From: Oreohelix idahoensis
Lineage: Eukaryota; Mollusca; Gastropoda; Stylommatophora; Oreohelicidae
Assembly (NCBI GenBank): GCA_024509875.1
Contig: JAMPIV010004262.1
Coordinates: 1-64,000, forward strand
DNA length: 64,000 nucleotides
Direction of reading: 5' to 3'
Shown here: positions 13,429-25,100 of the stretch, one piece after another
Numbering within the stretch: the first letter of the stretch is position 1
How the letters are laid out: each line of letters opens with the position of its first letter
Translations under genes and position numbers: made by a program
The notes under the pieces: generated by a model
Told to the model about the DNA's origin: nothing
Database searches by the model: none
Seen by the model: only the letters and a program-made list of their open reading frames with translations

Positions 13429-14238
13429 TCAGTATCTGGTATGTCCACCGTGTGCTTGTAAACAAGCTTGGCAGCGGCTCCGCATGGAACGCACAAGTCA
13501 CCGAAGGAAATTCCGAGGAATCAAGTCCCATTCATGTGTAAGAGCAGCTTCGAGCTGCTGCAGATTAGCTGGAGAACCTTGCCAGTAGACTCTGCGTCCA
13601 AGCTCGTCCCACAGATGTTCTATAGGGGACATGTCTGGTGATAGGGCAGGCCAATCAATCGTCACAATGTTCTGCTGCTGTAGATATTGCTGCGTAATGC
13701 ATGCGGTGTGCGCACGTGCGTTATCCTGCTGGAGAAGCTGCAAGGTCTGGATATTTTGTGAACTCAGGTGCAACAATGCATCCAGAACCTCGTCTCGATA
13801 TGTCACTGCATTAACATTTCCACGGAAGACGTGAAGAGGCAAGCGATGGTGAAAACTGAATCCTCCCCAAATGTGAAATACTGCCACCTCCAAATCGGTT
13901 GTGCTGACGAACACAGCAATTTGCAAAGCGCTCTCCACACCGTCGCCAAATAAGCATACGACCATCAGCAAAGGATATGTTGAATCTGCTCTCGTCTGTG
14001 AATAGGACAGCATTCCACTGCAGTCTAGTCCATCTGACATGTTGCTCTGCCCATTGCAGGCGCTGCTGACGATGTCTGTGAGTCAAGTTTGGCCCAACAT
14101 AAGGTCGTCTTGCAGTAAGGCCTGTATCTCTGAGTCTTCGTAAGACTGTCATTCGAGAGACTTGCCCACGTCTACCCACTATTGCTCTTGCTGTTTGACT
14201 TGCCGGGAGAGAACGATTCCATAGGTGACTCAGCACAA
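13429..14238 (-). pseudogene. Tc1-type (DD34E) transposase, truncated and frameshifted
   Basis: The minus strand encodes the catalytic part of a Tc1/mariner transposase, which cuts and pastes its own element at TA sites. The first Asp lies in VLFTDESRFN, the second in LQQDNARAHTA and the Glu in DMSPIEHLWDEL. I count 34 residues between the second Asp and the Glu, typical of Tc1. The C-terminus ends in GGHTRY with a stop at 13429-13431, reached by a frame change near 13500. A further frame change near 13905 splits the catalytic domain. The N-terminal DNA-binding region is missing: coding homology stops at 14238, where sequence matching an LTR begins, so an apparent fused start (MTINFKQLL...) is LTR-derived. 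Confidence 0.9.
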
Positions 14239-15284
14239 CAATATCTATTTTATAACGCAAGGGCAACAACTGCTTGAAATTTATAGTCACTTTTCTCGGT
14301 AAGCATTTGTCTTCTCGCGTTGGTATCGAATGCAGTTAAGTTTGAGCTGTGGTCATTTTGCGCTGGACTGCGCATGACTTGTCTTGCTTCTTGGTCGATC
14401 GGTTTCCGCCCACCACTAGTGGAGTGAGCGATTTGGAATGGCGAAAGAGATGCCTCGTTGAAGAGGGGATCTCCGCTTTTTTTTTGTTCTGTCAGGAATG
14501 TGAGAGTCCTCTTATGGATATTTCGTTTATTCGAGATAATACCTCTAGTGTATTTGCACATGCCGGGAGGCATAATATTTCTGTGTATTTCCGGAAGGCA
14601 AGGTAAATTAACATTTTCATTAACTCTATCGATTTTTGGTCGTGAACGATTTCTGGTTCATAGCCTGTCTTCGAAAGTCGTCGTCACGAGATGTTTTCCT
14701 AGCTCACATGTCGCTGTATTGTGCTGCATCGGTTGATGCAGGTTCCAAGGACCATTACTTGCTACTTTGTTAAATGAACTAGGTTTGAAAAACCTTTATT
14801 ATCTAGAGGATATTTTTGAGGACATTATTTATACTTCGGCAGACGTGTCTGTCTTGCTGAAGTCAGACTAAGGAGAGTGAACTGATCTCATATATCTGGT
14901 TATCTCCTGGCTGTTATAGAAAAGGATGGAGTTTTTCACCTGACTACATTTACAGCACTTTGAAATATAACATGCATCTGACTCATCATTGTAATGCTGT
15001 CTACCGTCTATTGCTGTATTGAATGTTGCTGTGATAATGACTGTTTGATGTGCCTACATATTCGCGTAACCATTTTGTCACTGTGGCGTCCACAATAAAT
15101 AATGAAGAAAAACGTCAACGGCTGTTACAAGAATCATTGACTTTATACGTCGTGAGTTTACTGACGTCCTATGTGGATTGCCCTGTTATTTTTGTATGAA
15201 CATTGTTTTGACTGAACACATCTGCACACACACACAAAACCAGACATGCGGATACCATCCATCATCATATGGCATCACGCATCA
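14239..15284 (+). repeat. 5' LTR of the Gmr1-like element (truncated start)
   Basis: Against the right LTR I count one substitution and five one- or two-base indels, mostly in homopolymers, over about 1045 bp. An AATAAA lies at 15094-15099 and could serve polyadenylation. The first 36 bp present in the right LTR are absent, replaced by Tc1 sequence. The LTR ends ...CGCATCA. Confidence 0.8.
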
Positions 15285-15286
15285 TT

Positions 15287-15304
15287 TGGTGGCCATAAGC
15301 TGGT
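15287..15304 (+). promoter_or_regulatory. Candidate tRNA primer-binding site
   Basis: TGGTGGCCATAAGCTGG begins two bases after the LTR end. Reverse transcription of LTR elements normally starts from a tRNA 3' end ending in CCA, which pairs with TGG at this position. I could not match the remaining bases to a particular tRNA. Confidence 0.5.
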
Positions 15305-16718
15305 TTGATTCTGGTACCAGCAAACACGGGGTCCCTTACCCACTTCATTTTCAACAAGAATTCATCAGCATCCTTCAAGAAATTAACATTCTTCAATACA
15401 GTCAACATCTTCAAAATTTTCAAAGTACTCGGCGTTGCCCGGTAAAAGTCAAAATTTCAACTTTTTGACGGAAACAAGAATTTGACAGTACCCGGCGTTG
15501 TTACATGTTGCCGGATAACTCGGACTGCTGTTATCTTTTACGCAAGTCAAGCAAGTTGCTGCTGTCAAGGTTCCAGTGCTGTCGTTTTTGTGAAGGTCAA
15601 GTGCCGGTTGAAACGGGTTGTTTTCTGAAGAAGGCCAAGTACCGATTTCCATCAACTTACTTTTGGATTAGAAGGTCAAGTGCCGAAACAACTCAACACA
15701 CAGTATTTCAGAAGCTCTTGTACCATCGTGTTAGCAGTGGAAGCAGTTCAGATGTGCCATCATCGTTGGAGCTTCGCTCTTTAGGACGTTGATTGACATC
15801 CGTTTTTTTCTGCTGTTCTACGATTGGAAGCCTATAAGTTAAGTGGCCTGTTTGTATGTAAACTGTGCCCTTATACTTCTGCTGAGTCTTCTGTGTATCA
15901 TCTCATTCTATATGTTATATGTTTATATGTTATTCGTATATTTATATGTTTATATTTCAGCGGGTTCTCGGTTGGGTGGTGTCTCCGTTAGATTATGCCA
16001 CGTCATAGAGGTCGTCTATTGTGAGCGTTTTCTGTAAGGTTTGCAAATTTCCAATACTGGAATTTGCTAAGCGACTTCTGTTGCTATTTATGTTAGCTGT
16101 GATGACATGTTTTAATATTGTTTTCGTTATTATTTCGCATTCTTTAGTTTTGTTTTGATTTGTTTGTATTTGTTAGCCTACTCTTGTCTATAATTTAGTT
16201 TCATACAACATTTTTGTTTATACACTGTGGTGTCATGTATTTTGTTTAATTCTATCGCAGATATCGTCACATTTTTTGTGATATTTCATTAATTTCTGCT
16301 TTATTTTTAGTTGATTTCTGCGAACGTTTTTGTATTGTTGCTGATCTTTGTTATTGTTTACATTGTTATTGTTTACATTGTTTGTATTGTTTACATTTTC
16401 AATGTTTACATTCTGCATGTGTTTACATAGTCATTGTTTACAGTTATAGTAATTAGTTAATGGGCTATGCTAATGCACTGTTACTACTACACTGATGATA
16501 AATGAATGATGAATAGTGTCGTGCACTATTGAATGAGAAGTGCACTTATGATCAAGAATTGATTGTTGATATTTCATATACAAGTTCTTTGATTGGAGAC
16601 TTGTTTCCCACAGAGACTGGGATAATATAAGGTGATGTGAATATACAAGTGCTTAATTAAGACTTGTTACACTTAGGTTTGAAATAAATTAGTTAATTAT
16701 TTCAGGTTTTGGACTCAT
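15305..16718 (+). other. Leader region between LTR and gag
   Basis: About 1.4 kb without a clear coding region. It contains repeated GGTCAAGTGCCG-like phrases at 15590-15680 and T-rich sequence with TTTACATTGTT repeats near 16355-16400. It would be the untranslated leader of the genomic RNA. Confidence 0.5.
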
Positions 16719-18266
16719 ATGTTAGACAACATGTCTACATTTGAGCACTTTATTGAGCAGGGTAAATTGCTTGGCAAGACTGGTGATAAGTTAGAAGAAT
16801 TTGCAACTGCTCGATATGATAAAGCAATGGAAGCTGAACAAAAGAAACTGCATATGGAAGCTGAACAAAAGAAACTGCAGATGCAGGTGGATGAAAAAAG
16901 ATTCCAAATGGAAATGGAAAAACAAAAAAGGGAATCAGAAGCTGAGGAAAGAAAACTCCAGCTAGAAGCTGAGAATAAAAGACTTGAAAAAGAAGCTGAG
17001 AATAAAAGACTTGAAAAAGAGGCTGAAAATAAAAGACTTGAAAAAGAAGCTGAAAATAAAAGACTTGAAAAAGAGGCTGAAAATAAAAGACTTGAAAAAG
17101 AAGCTGAAAATGAAAGACTTCAAAAAGAGGCTCAGGCTGAGGAAAGAAGATTACAGAGAGAGTCTGATGAGAGGAAAGAGAAAGCAAAAATGGAACATGA
17201 AGAAAAGGTCTTAGCTTTAGAGTTGGAAAAATTGAAATTGACAAGCATGAGTAATGGTAATGATTCAAACAAGGGTTCATCTTCTGGTAAGGCTAATAAT
17301 GATACTTTTAAGATTAAGTTACCAACATTTAGTCCTTCCAGTGATGACATAATGTTCTATCTGGACAGATTTGAACAAGCATGTACAGCTCATAACATAG
17401 ACAAAGCAAAATATGTTTATCAGTTATCAGGGATACTGACAGGTAAAGCTCTAAGTATATTAAATATGGTGGATGAACCTGACAAGAACAAATATGAGGT
17501 TGTCAGGGCCGCTTTGTTAAAGAAATATCAGCTTAACGAAGACGGCTATCGTCTACAATTTAAAAACATGTTACCTGAAAATGGAGTTGAATTCTCCGAG
17601 TTTATTGCAAGAATACGCATTACTTTCTCACGATGGGTTGAACTATCTAAGACGGAAAAAACTTATGAAGGACTTATGGACTTAATACTTAGAGACAAAG
17701 TCATGTCGTCTGTCAATGAGTCTTTCCTTGCTTTCCTTCATGAACGTAAACCTAAAACAATAAAAGAAATGGAAGATTTCTGTTGCCAATACGTAACTGC
17801 GCACCCACACATAACCATGGGTAACTCTAAGGTGAAAGAAGGTTTACCAGTTGCTTCGGCAGCTCCGTATGGCCAAAACTTTGCTCGTAGATTCCAACAA
17901 AATTTTGATAGAAAGAGTAGCGGTAATTTCTGTCAAAATCATGGAAATCAATTTCATGGTGATTCTTCTTCGAAGAATTGGAGACAACCTGATAGTACTC
18001 GTTACTATCACCCTAATAATTATAAGCATTTCAAAAGAGGATATGGTAATAGAGGTTATTCCTGCCGAAGACCTCAGAACCAAACAAATAGATGTTCGCA
18101 TCAATGTGAACATGATAGTAATCGTGGAAACTGGAATTCGAACCAGGATAACAATTACAATAGAGACAATAATAACTGCAGAGATAATAATAACTTTGAT
18201 AACTTCAGAGGTAATAATAGTCGGGGTAGATCTCAACACAAAAAAAAAGAGATATCAGCAGGCTAA
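16719..18266 (+). CDS. gag: Gag protein of the Gmr1-like element
   Basis: An open 515-codon frame encodes the structural protein that would form the particle around the element RNA. The start at 16719 lies before a second Met at codon 5. Residues ~35-165 are a charged coiled coil with six or so tandem copies of the 9-residue unit NKRLEKEAE, visible in DNA as 27-bp repeats (16966-17120). Residues ~195-370 form a capsid-like domain starting FKIKLPTFSP, with a helical stretch containing YLDRFEQA, FSRWVEL, YEGLMDLILRDK and FLHERKP. This resembles the Gmr1-type gag from which vertebrate SCAN domains are thought to derive. The tail is Asn/Arg-rich, with Cys and His but no standard CCHC knuckle. The frame ends after a run of nine A (18240-18248), a likely slip or sequencing-error site. 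Confidence 0.85.
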   Translation: MLDNMSTFEHFIEQGKLLGKTGDKLEEFATARYDKAMEAEQKKLHMEAEQKKLQMQVDEKRFQMEMEKQKRESEAEERKLQLEAENKRLEKEAENKRLEKEAENKRLEKEAENKRLEKEAENKRLEKEAENERLQKEAQAEERRLQRESDERKEKAKMEHEEKVLALELEKLKLTSMSNGNDSNKGSSSGKANNDTFKIKLPTFSPSSDDIMFYLDRFEQACTAHNIDKAKYVYQLSGILTGKALSILNMVDEPDKNKYEVVRAALLKKYQLNEDGYRLQFKNMLPENGVEFSEFIARIRITFSRWVELSKTEKTYEGLMDLILRDKVMSSVNESFLAFLHERKPKTIKEMEDFCCQYVTAHPHITMGNSKVKEGLPVASAAPYGQNFARRFQQNFDRKSSGNFCQNHGNQFHGDSSSKNWRQPDSTRYYHPNNYKHFKRGYGNRGYSCRRPQNQTNRCSHQCEHDSNRGNWNSNQDNNYNRDNNNCRDNNNFDNFRGNNSRGRSQHKKKEISAG

Positions 18267-18480
18267 TGCTGTACAACAGGAAACTGAGGGAGCCTGTAAT
18301 CATGTTGTTGATAGTAAAAACTTTGACGCTGTCACTGGTTCTGCTTTTGACTTTGAGAGAGCAAACAAATGCCCCCAATGCAGTACTTTATTCGAACCGG
18401 GTACCATAACTACTTTGAGTTGTGGTCACCCACTTCCCGCTCTTCCTGCTGCTGTTGCGCATGACGGGAGGGTTCTTTAA

Positions 18481-18760
18481 TCCTACATAAGGGTCTTGTT
18501 AATGATACTCCGGTCTCACTACTTTTCGATTCCGGATGCACCACTATTGGTGTTAGACAATCGCTTGTAGATCCATCTTGTGCTACAGGAAGGGTTATTA
18601 AATGTGTCACATTTGGCGGCACTCTAGAAAAATATCCTACTGCTGTAATTCGCATTGCCACTCCTTTCTTTACTGGAGATGTGCATGCTTGTCTCTTACC
18701 TAATCCTATTGCGGACCTTATTATTGGTCGTATTCACGGAGTTAGGGAGTGTACCCCACA
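18481..18760 (+). pseudogene. Retropepsin-like aspartic protease region
   Basis: Translation in the gag frame gives VSLLFDSGCT, with the catalytic Asp-Ser-Gly near 18528, and about 60 residues later LIIGRIHG, the usual flap-distal hydrophobic-G motif. The protease would process Gag and Pol. Between gag and this block (18267-18480) the readable frame is a different one, carrying a Cys/His-rich piece (CPQC...LSCGHPLP). Two single-base shifts therefore separate gag and protease in this sequence. The block runs on directly into the integrase frame, so it belongs to pol. It has no start codon of its own. Confidence 0.7.
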
Positions 18761-18869
18761 GCAGATTGCTGCTTGGGAAGATAATAACATGCAAGCTACA
18801 AATGCAGTAGTTACAAGAGCACAAGCTCTACAAACACCCGAAACTTCACTGAATAGTGATAATGAAGTT

Positions 18870-20160
18870 GATAGCCAAGATAGTCACTTAGTGATTACTC
18901 GTGACTCTTTCATAAAATTGCAAGAAGAAGATCCTTCTTTAAAAAAATTCTTCGTTCTTGCGAAGAAAGGTGATCCGAATCAGGATACAAATAGAAAATC
19001 TTGGATTGCAATGAGAAACGGCGTACTTGTACGTATGGTACAAGATTCGACTACGTCGGCACATTCGCAAATTCTTGTTCCCAAGAGCATGAGAGTGCAA
19101 ATATTACAACATGCTCATGACTCGCAATGTGCTGGACATATGGGTTTTGCCCGTACGAAGTCGAGAGTCCTTGCGGCTTTCTTTTGGCCTTTTGTCAATA
19201 AGGACATTCGTATTTACTGCCGATCATGCAAGGTATGTCAGGAGGTCAAATCTAGAGGACCACGACATGCTGCGCCTATCCAGGCTGCTGACATTCCTAT
19301 TCGGCCGTTTCAGAAAATGGCCATAGATATTATTGGCCCTTTTAAGGTCAAGTCGGCCAGAGGACATCAGTTTATCCTTACATGTGTCGATATGTGCACA
19401 CGTTGGCCAGAGGCTATTCCTCTTAAGAGCATATCTACTACAGATATCGCAGATGCTCTTTGGTTGATATTTTTCTCGCTTGGGGTTCCCCAGAGAAATA
19501 TTGTCAGACCATGGCACTCAACTCATATCTGACACTATGTCACAGGTAATGTCTACCTTACATATTGAACGATCTCTCAGTAGTATCTACCATCCTATGT
19601 CTAATGGGTTAGTTGAGCGTCTGAATAGAACGCTCAAGACTTTGCTTGGTAAGATAACTGAAGATCATCCTCAAGATTGGGACAGGGTTTTACCCGCGGC
19701 TCTCTTTGCCTATAGAGAAGTCCCTAATGAACACACAGGATTTTCTCCCTTCGAACTTGTCTTTGGCGCGCGTCCACGCGGCCCTATGTCTTTATTACAC
19801 GATCTCATCACTGCCGATGATATTAGCGATGAAACTCAATCCTCATATGAGTATGTCATTGCTCTTAGACAAAAGATCATTGAGGCATGTAAGCTAGCAA
19901 CTGCTTCATCAGAAATTGCTAAAGAGAAGGCAAGGCAGTTTGCTAACAAGAATAGATGTCTACGACAACTTTGTCCAGGTGACAAAGCATTCGTCCTACT
20001 CCCCAGTAGGGAAAATAGACTTCTTATTGCATGGAAAGGTCCGTATGCAATAGTCTCTCGGATTTCCGATGTTGACTATGTGGTCGATATTGATGGAAAG
20101 CATAAAACTTTCCACATAAACATGCTTTCGGAATTTCACGAACGTCCGGACTATTTGCTG
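18870..20160 (+). pseudogene. Integrase with GPY/F module, upstream of RT (frameshifted)
   Basis: This region encodes the enzyme that would join element DNA to the genome. In order: an HHCC zinc-binding domain (HAHDSQCAGHMGF ... CRSCKVC), a catalytic core with Asp in MAIDIIGPF, Asp in ILSDHGTQL and Glu in NGLVERLNRTLK, and a C-terminal module with WKGPYAIVSRI, a GPY/F hallmark. A one-base shift between 19480 and 19532 separates the first Asp from the second. Lying 5' of reverse transcriptase is the diagnostic oddity: most Ty3/gypsy elements have integrase last. Given the near-identical LTRs, the shift may be sequence error. Confidence 0.88.
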
Positions 20161-20329
20161 CCTATTTTCCAGGCAACGGATGATGCTCCTGCACCTCACG
20201 GTCATTATTCATCCCTGTCTGTCATACAGGATGAGGAAGCTACCTTCTCTGATGTCAACCTTCCCCTTCCAGTGGTTCCATTACATTCCACGGAATCTTG
20301 GAAAAAACGTTTCTGTTTCTCCTAATCTT

Positions 20330-21715
20330 TCTGGTGACGAACATCGACAAGTCTCGTCGATGTTACAAACATTTCAGGATGTTCTCACTGACATTCCTGG
20401 ACACACAGATGTCATAGAACATGACATAATTCTTACCGACAATAATCCAATTAGGGTTAGGCCGTATCCTATTCCTATACACTTTCAGTCGCAAGTGGAA
20501 AAGGAATTGGATGAAATGATTCAATTAAATATAATTGAACCATCGACTTCACCATATTCTTCTTCCATGGTTATTGTCCGGAAGAAGGATAAGAACATAC
20601 GAATTTGTGTTGATTATCGCAAATTGAATCAGGTCACAAAAAGTTCGACGCTGAACCGATGCCTTTGTTAGAAGATCTACTGATTAGACTTTCTAATTCT
20701 AGATTCTTCACTAAACTTGACTTGTCTAAAGGTTATTGGCAAGTGCCTTTAGCAGAGCATGCCAAACCTCTTACTGCTTTTTCTACACCTAGGGGTCTAT
20801 TTCAATGGAATGTTATGCCTTTTGGTCTCATGAACGCCCCTGCCACTTTCGTTCGCATGATGCGTCGAATTCTGTCACATCGTTCGGATGTCATCGCATA
20901 CTTAGATGACATCTGTCTCTTCAGTGATACCTGGGAAGATCACTATTTAGGGTTATATGACTTACTGTCCACTCTACGTGAGAATAATTTGACAGCAAAA
21001 CCTTCTAAAGCTTTTGTTGGTTTTGGTGAAATCTCTTTCCTGGGTCATCGTGTTGGTCATGGTCTCTTGAAGACAGAAGACCACAATACTTCCAAAATAC
21101 TGAACATCTCTGTTCCTAAAACGAAGAAACAAGTTAGGAGTCTCTTAGGTTTAATTCAATTTTATGGGAGATTTATTCCAAATTTATCTTCGATCATGGC
21201 ACCTCTATCAACATTGTTGAAGAAAGGTTCGCCTAATCTGGTCCGTTGGTCTGAAGAATGCCAATCTTCACTAGACCAAATCAAGAATATATTTTCTTCT
21301 CCTCCCATCTTAAGATTACCTACTCTTGATAGGACTTTTGTTCTTCGGAGTGATGCTTCATCCACTGGGATTGGAGCAGCACTGATGCAAGAATATGCAA
21401 ATACTCTGCATCCTGTTATGTACATTTCTAGAAACTAAATGCGGCAGAGAGGAACTACTCGGTTTTAGACCGTGAGTTGTTAGCGATGGTTTGGTCAATT
21501 CTAAAGCTACAAAGATTCCTCCTGGGCGCACATTTCATTCTAGAGACTGATCAGAAAGCTCTTACAGCTATTCAGACTAAGAATTTGAAGAGTTCGAGAT
21601 CCACTCGATATGCTATAGCTCTTCAACCTTTTCACTTCACGGTACGAGCTATCCGTGGTGCGGATAATGTGATGGCTGACATTTTGTCTAGATGCCCACA
21701 TGACTCCAACTAATA
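20330..21715 (+). pseudogene. Reverse transcriptase and RNase H (frameshifted)
   Basis: The region encodes the polymerase that copies element RNA and the nuclease that removes it. RT motifs in order are MVIVRKKDKNIRICVDYRKL, FTKLDLSKGYWQVPL, FQWNVMPFGLMNAPATF and the catalytic VIAYLDDICLF near 20900. The RNase H part has LRSDASSTGIGAAL, a DRELLAMVWS helix and RGADNVMADILSR at the end. Frame changes at about 20640-20670 and near 21434 break the chain, and another lies between the integrase module and RT. No integrase follows RNase H, confirming the PR-IN-RT-RH order. Confidence 0.9.
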
Positions 21716-22183
21716 CTTCTGTCCTATATTTCCATATATTACAGAGTCATAACACACCTATATTTCTACAATAGATTAGCACATCTGTACTCACTTTATA
21801 TGTACACACTATCGTGCTTTGTTGTCATCTTCTTCTGTTCGTTTTTTTAAGATGATAGAGGAGGACTGAGTAGTTAATATAAGGGCCGTTAGTTTACTAA
21901 ACAGCCACAATTATTAATAATGTATTGTACCTTATGAAGCATATTAGTTATTAATTAGCATTATATTGCTTGTACTTTCTCAGAATGTCATTGTTGAGCT
22001 GAGGACTTACCTTACTAGTATCAAGCATGACGAGTTCTAGATTGTGTACTTACCCTCGGAATACCAGAGCATATGTCCTGGATCGTCATGTAGTTTAACT
22101 TTATTATGTACTTATGTCATTACATGTCAAAGAATGTACTATTTAAATTTTCCTATCAGATTTGTACATCCATTTTTAAAGAG
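21716..22183 (+). other. Untranslated segment between RNase H and the array
   Basis: No coding content. A purine-rich GATGATAGAGGAGGAC at about 21853-21868 precedes TGAG and resembles a second polypurine tract. No LTR homology follows it here. Confidence 0.5.
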
Positions 22184-25100
22184 GCTAGGCGGGGTTGTCG
22201 CACGGAAGGTCCAGTGTTCAAATCCTGGGTAAGCCACTCATGTCTGTTGTTTTTCTGTTGTCTGGTGTTCTACTTCTTTATTTCCTGCGAGTGCCTGATA
22301 ACATACCTTTATATTTGTTTCATATTAATTTACTGTTTACAGGCCTCAGGTTTCCCTCCCTTATTTGTAATAAATGTTTGTACAATACCAAACCTACCCA
22401 CTATCCTGTTCTCACTGTTCTAGTCTACTATCATTTACTGGACACAGTATTAAGGTCCTAAGGGTCTTGTTGGATTCGGCCTATACTGCTTGATAGAAAT
22501 ACAACAGAAGTGATTGCGTCATTAATAGGCTGAACTGCCCATGGAGGACTTCTGGTGTCGTGTATTGTGGTTCGCACTATTGACCTGCCATTGAGGTCCA
22601 GTGTTCAAATCCTGGGTAAGCCACTCATGTCTGTTGTTTTTCTGTTGTCTGGTGTTCTACTTCTTTATTTCCTGCGAGTGCCTGATAACATACCTTTATA
22701 TTTGTTTCATATTAATTTACTGTTTACAGGCCTCAGGTTTCCCTCCCTTATTTGTAATAAATGTTTGTACAATACCAAACCTACCCACTATCCTGTTCTC
22801 ACTGTTCTAGTCTACTATCATTTACTGGACACAGTATTAAGGTCCTAAGGGTCTTGTTGGATTCGGCCTATACTGCTTGATAGAAATACAACAGAAGTGA
22901 TTGCGTCATTAATAGGCTGAACTGCCCATGGAGGACTTCTGGTGTCGTGTTTTGTGGTTCGCACTATTGACCTGCCATTGAAACATCATTTTTTGATGAT
23001 GCGTAGATGGCAGAGCGGATAGTGTGATTCGCTTGCATGGCTAGGCGGTGTTGTCGCACGGAAGGTCCAGTGTTCAAATCCTGGGTAAGCCACTCATGTC
23101 TGTTGTTTTTCTGTTGTCTGGTGTTCTACTTCTTTATTTCCTGCGAGTGCCTGATAAAACATACCTTATATTGTTTCATGTAATTTCATATTAATTTACT
23201 GTTTACAGGCCTCAGGTTTCCCTCCCTTATTTGTAATAAATGTTTGTACAATACCAAACCTACCCACTATCCTGTTCTCACTGTTCTAGTCTACTATCAT
23301 TTACTGTACACAGTATTAAGGTCCTAAGGGTCTTGTTGGATTCGGCCTATACTGCTTGATAGAAATACAACAGAAGTGATTGCGTCATTAATAGGCTGAA
23401 CTGCCCATGGAGGACTTCTGGTGTCGTGTATTGTGGTTCGCAATATTGACCTGCCATTGAAACATCATTTTTTGATGATGCGTAGATGGCAGAGCGGATA
23501 GTGTGATTCGCTTGCATGGCTAGGCGGGGTTGTCGCACGGAAGGTCCAGTGTTCAAATCCTGGGTAAGCCACTCATGTCTGTTGTTTTTCTGTTGTCTGG
23601 TGTTCTACTTCTTTATTTCCTGCGAGTGCCATTCGATAACATACTTTGATTATATTTGTTTCATATTAATTTACACTGTTTACAGGCCATCCCTCAGGTT
23701 TCCACTCCCTTATTTGTAATAAATGTTTGTACAATACCAAACCTACCTACCACTATCCTGTTCTCACTGTTCTAGTCTACTATCATTTACTGGACACAGT
23801 ATTAAGGTCCTAAGGGTCTTGTTGGATTCGGCCTATACTGCTTGATAGAAATACAACAGAAGTGATTGCGTCATTAATAGGCTGAACTGCCCATGGAGGA
23901 CTTCTGGTGTCGTGTATTGTGGTTCGCACTATTGACCTGCCATTGAAACATCATTTTTTTGATGATGCGTAGATGGCAGAGCGGATAGTGTGATTCGCTT
24001 GCATGGCTAGGCGGGGTTGTCGCACGGAAGGTCCAGTGTTCAAATCCTGGGTAAGCCACTCATGTCTGTTGTTTTTCTGTTGTCTGGTGTTCTACTTCTT
24101 TATTTCCTGCGAGTGCCTGATAACATACCTTTATATTTGTTTCATATTAATTTACTGTTTACAGGCCTCAGGTTTCCCTCCCTTATTTGTAATAAATGTT
24201 TGTACAATACCAAACCGACCCACTATCCTGTTCTCACTGTTCTAGTCTACTATCATTTACTGGACACAGTATTAAGGTCCTAAGGGTCTTGTTGGATTCG
24301 GCCTATACTGCTTGATAGAAATACAACAGAAGTGATTGCGTCATTAATAGGCTGAACTGCCCATGGAGGACTTCTGGTGTCGTGTATTGTGGTTCGCACT
24401 ATTGACCTGCCATTGAAACATCATTTTTTGATGATGCGTAGATGGCAGAGCGGATAGTGCTATTCGCTTGCATGGCTAGGCGGGGTTGTCGCACGGAAGG
24501 TCCAGTGTTCAAACTAATGTGTTTATCCACTCGAATGTCTTTATGGTATTCTGTTGTCCTGGTGTTCTACTTCTTTATTTCCAGCGGAATTCCTGATTAA
24601 AATACCTTTTATATTTGCTTTCATATTAATTTACTGTTGAACTTGGCCTCAGGTTTCCCTCCCTTATTTGTAATATATTGGTTTGTATCAATACCATATT
24701 CCTACCCAATCTTTCCAGTTCTCAATATGTTCTAGTTCTGACTATCAATTTACTGGACAAGCAGTTTTAAGGTCCTTATGGGTCTTGATGGATTCGGCAT
24801 ATACTGCCTTGAATAGAAATACATCAGAAGTAGATTGCGTCATTAATAGGCTGAACTGCCCATGGAGGACTTCTGGTGTCGTGTATTGTGGTTCGCACTA
24901 TTGACCTGCCATTGAAACATCATTTTTTGATGATGCGTAGATGGCAGAGCGGATAGTGTGATTCGCTTGCATGGCTAGGCGGGGTTGTCGCACGGAAGGT
25001 CCAGTGTTTACAATATCCTGGGTAAACGCAACACATGTTACTGTTGTTTTTTCTGTTGTCTGGTGTTCTACTTCTTTATTTCCTGCGAGTGCCTGATAAC

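Noticed and set aside
21853..21870. Polypurine tract and 3' LTR start just after RNase H
   Set aside because: No matching LTR sequence occurs upstream of gag for the segment that follows. The tract at 29842 is followed by true LTR homology.
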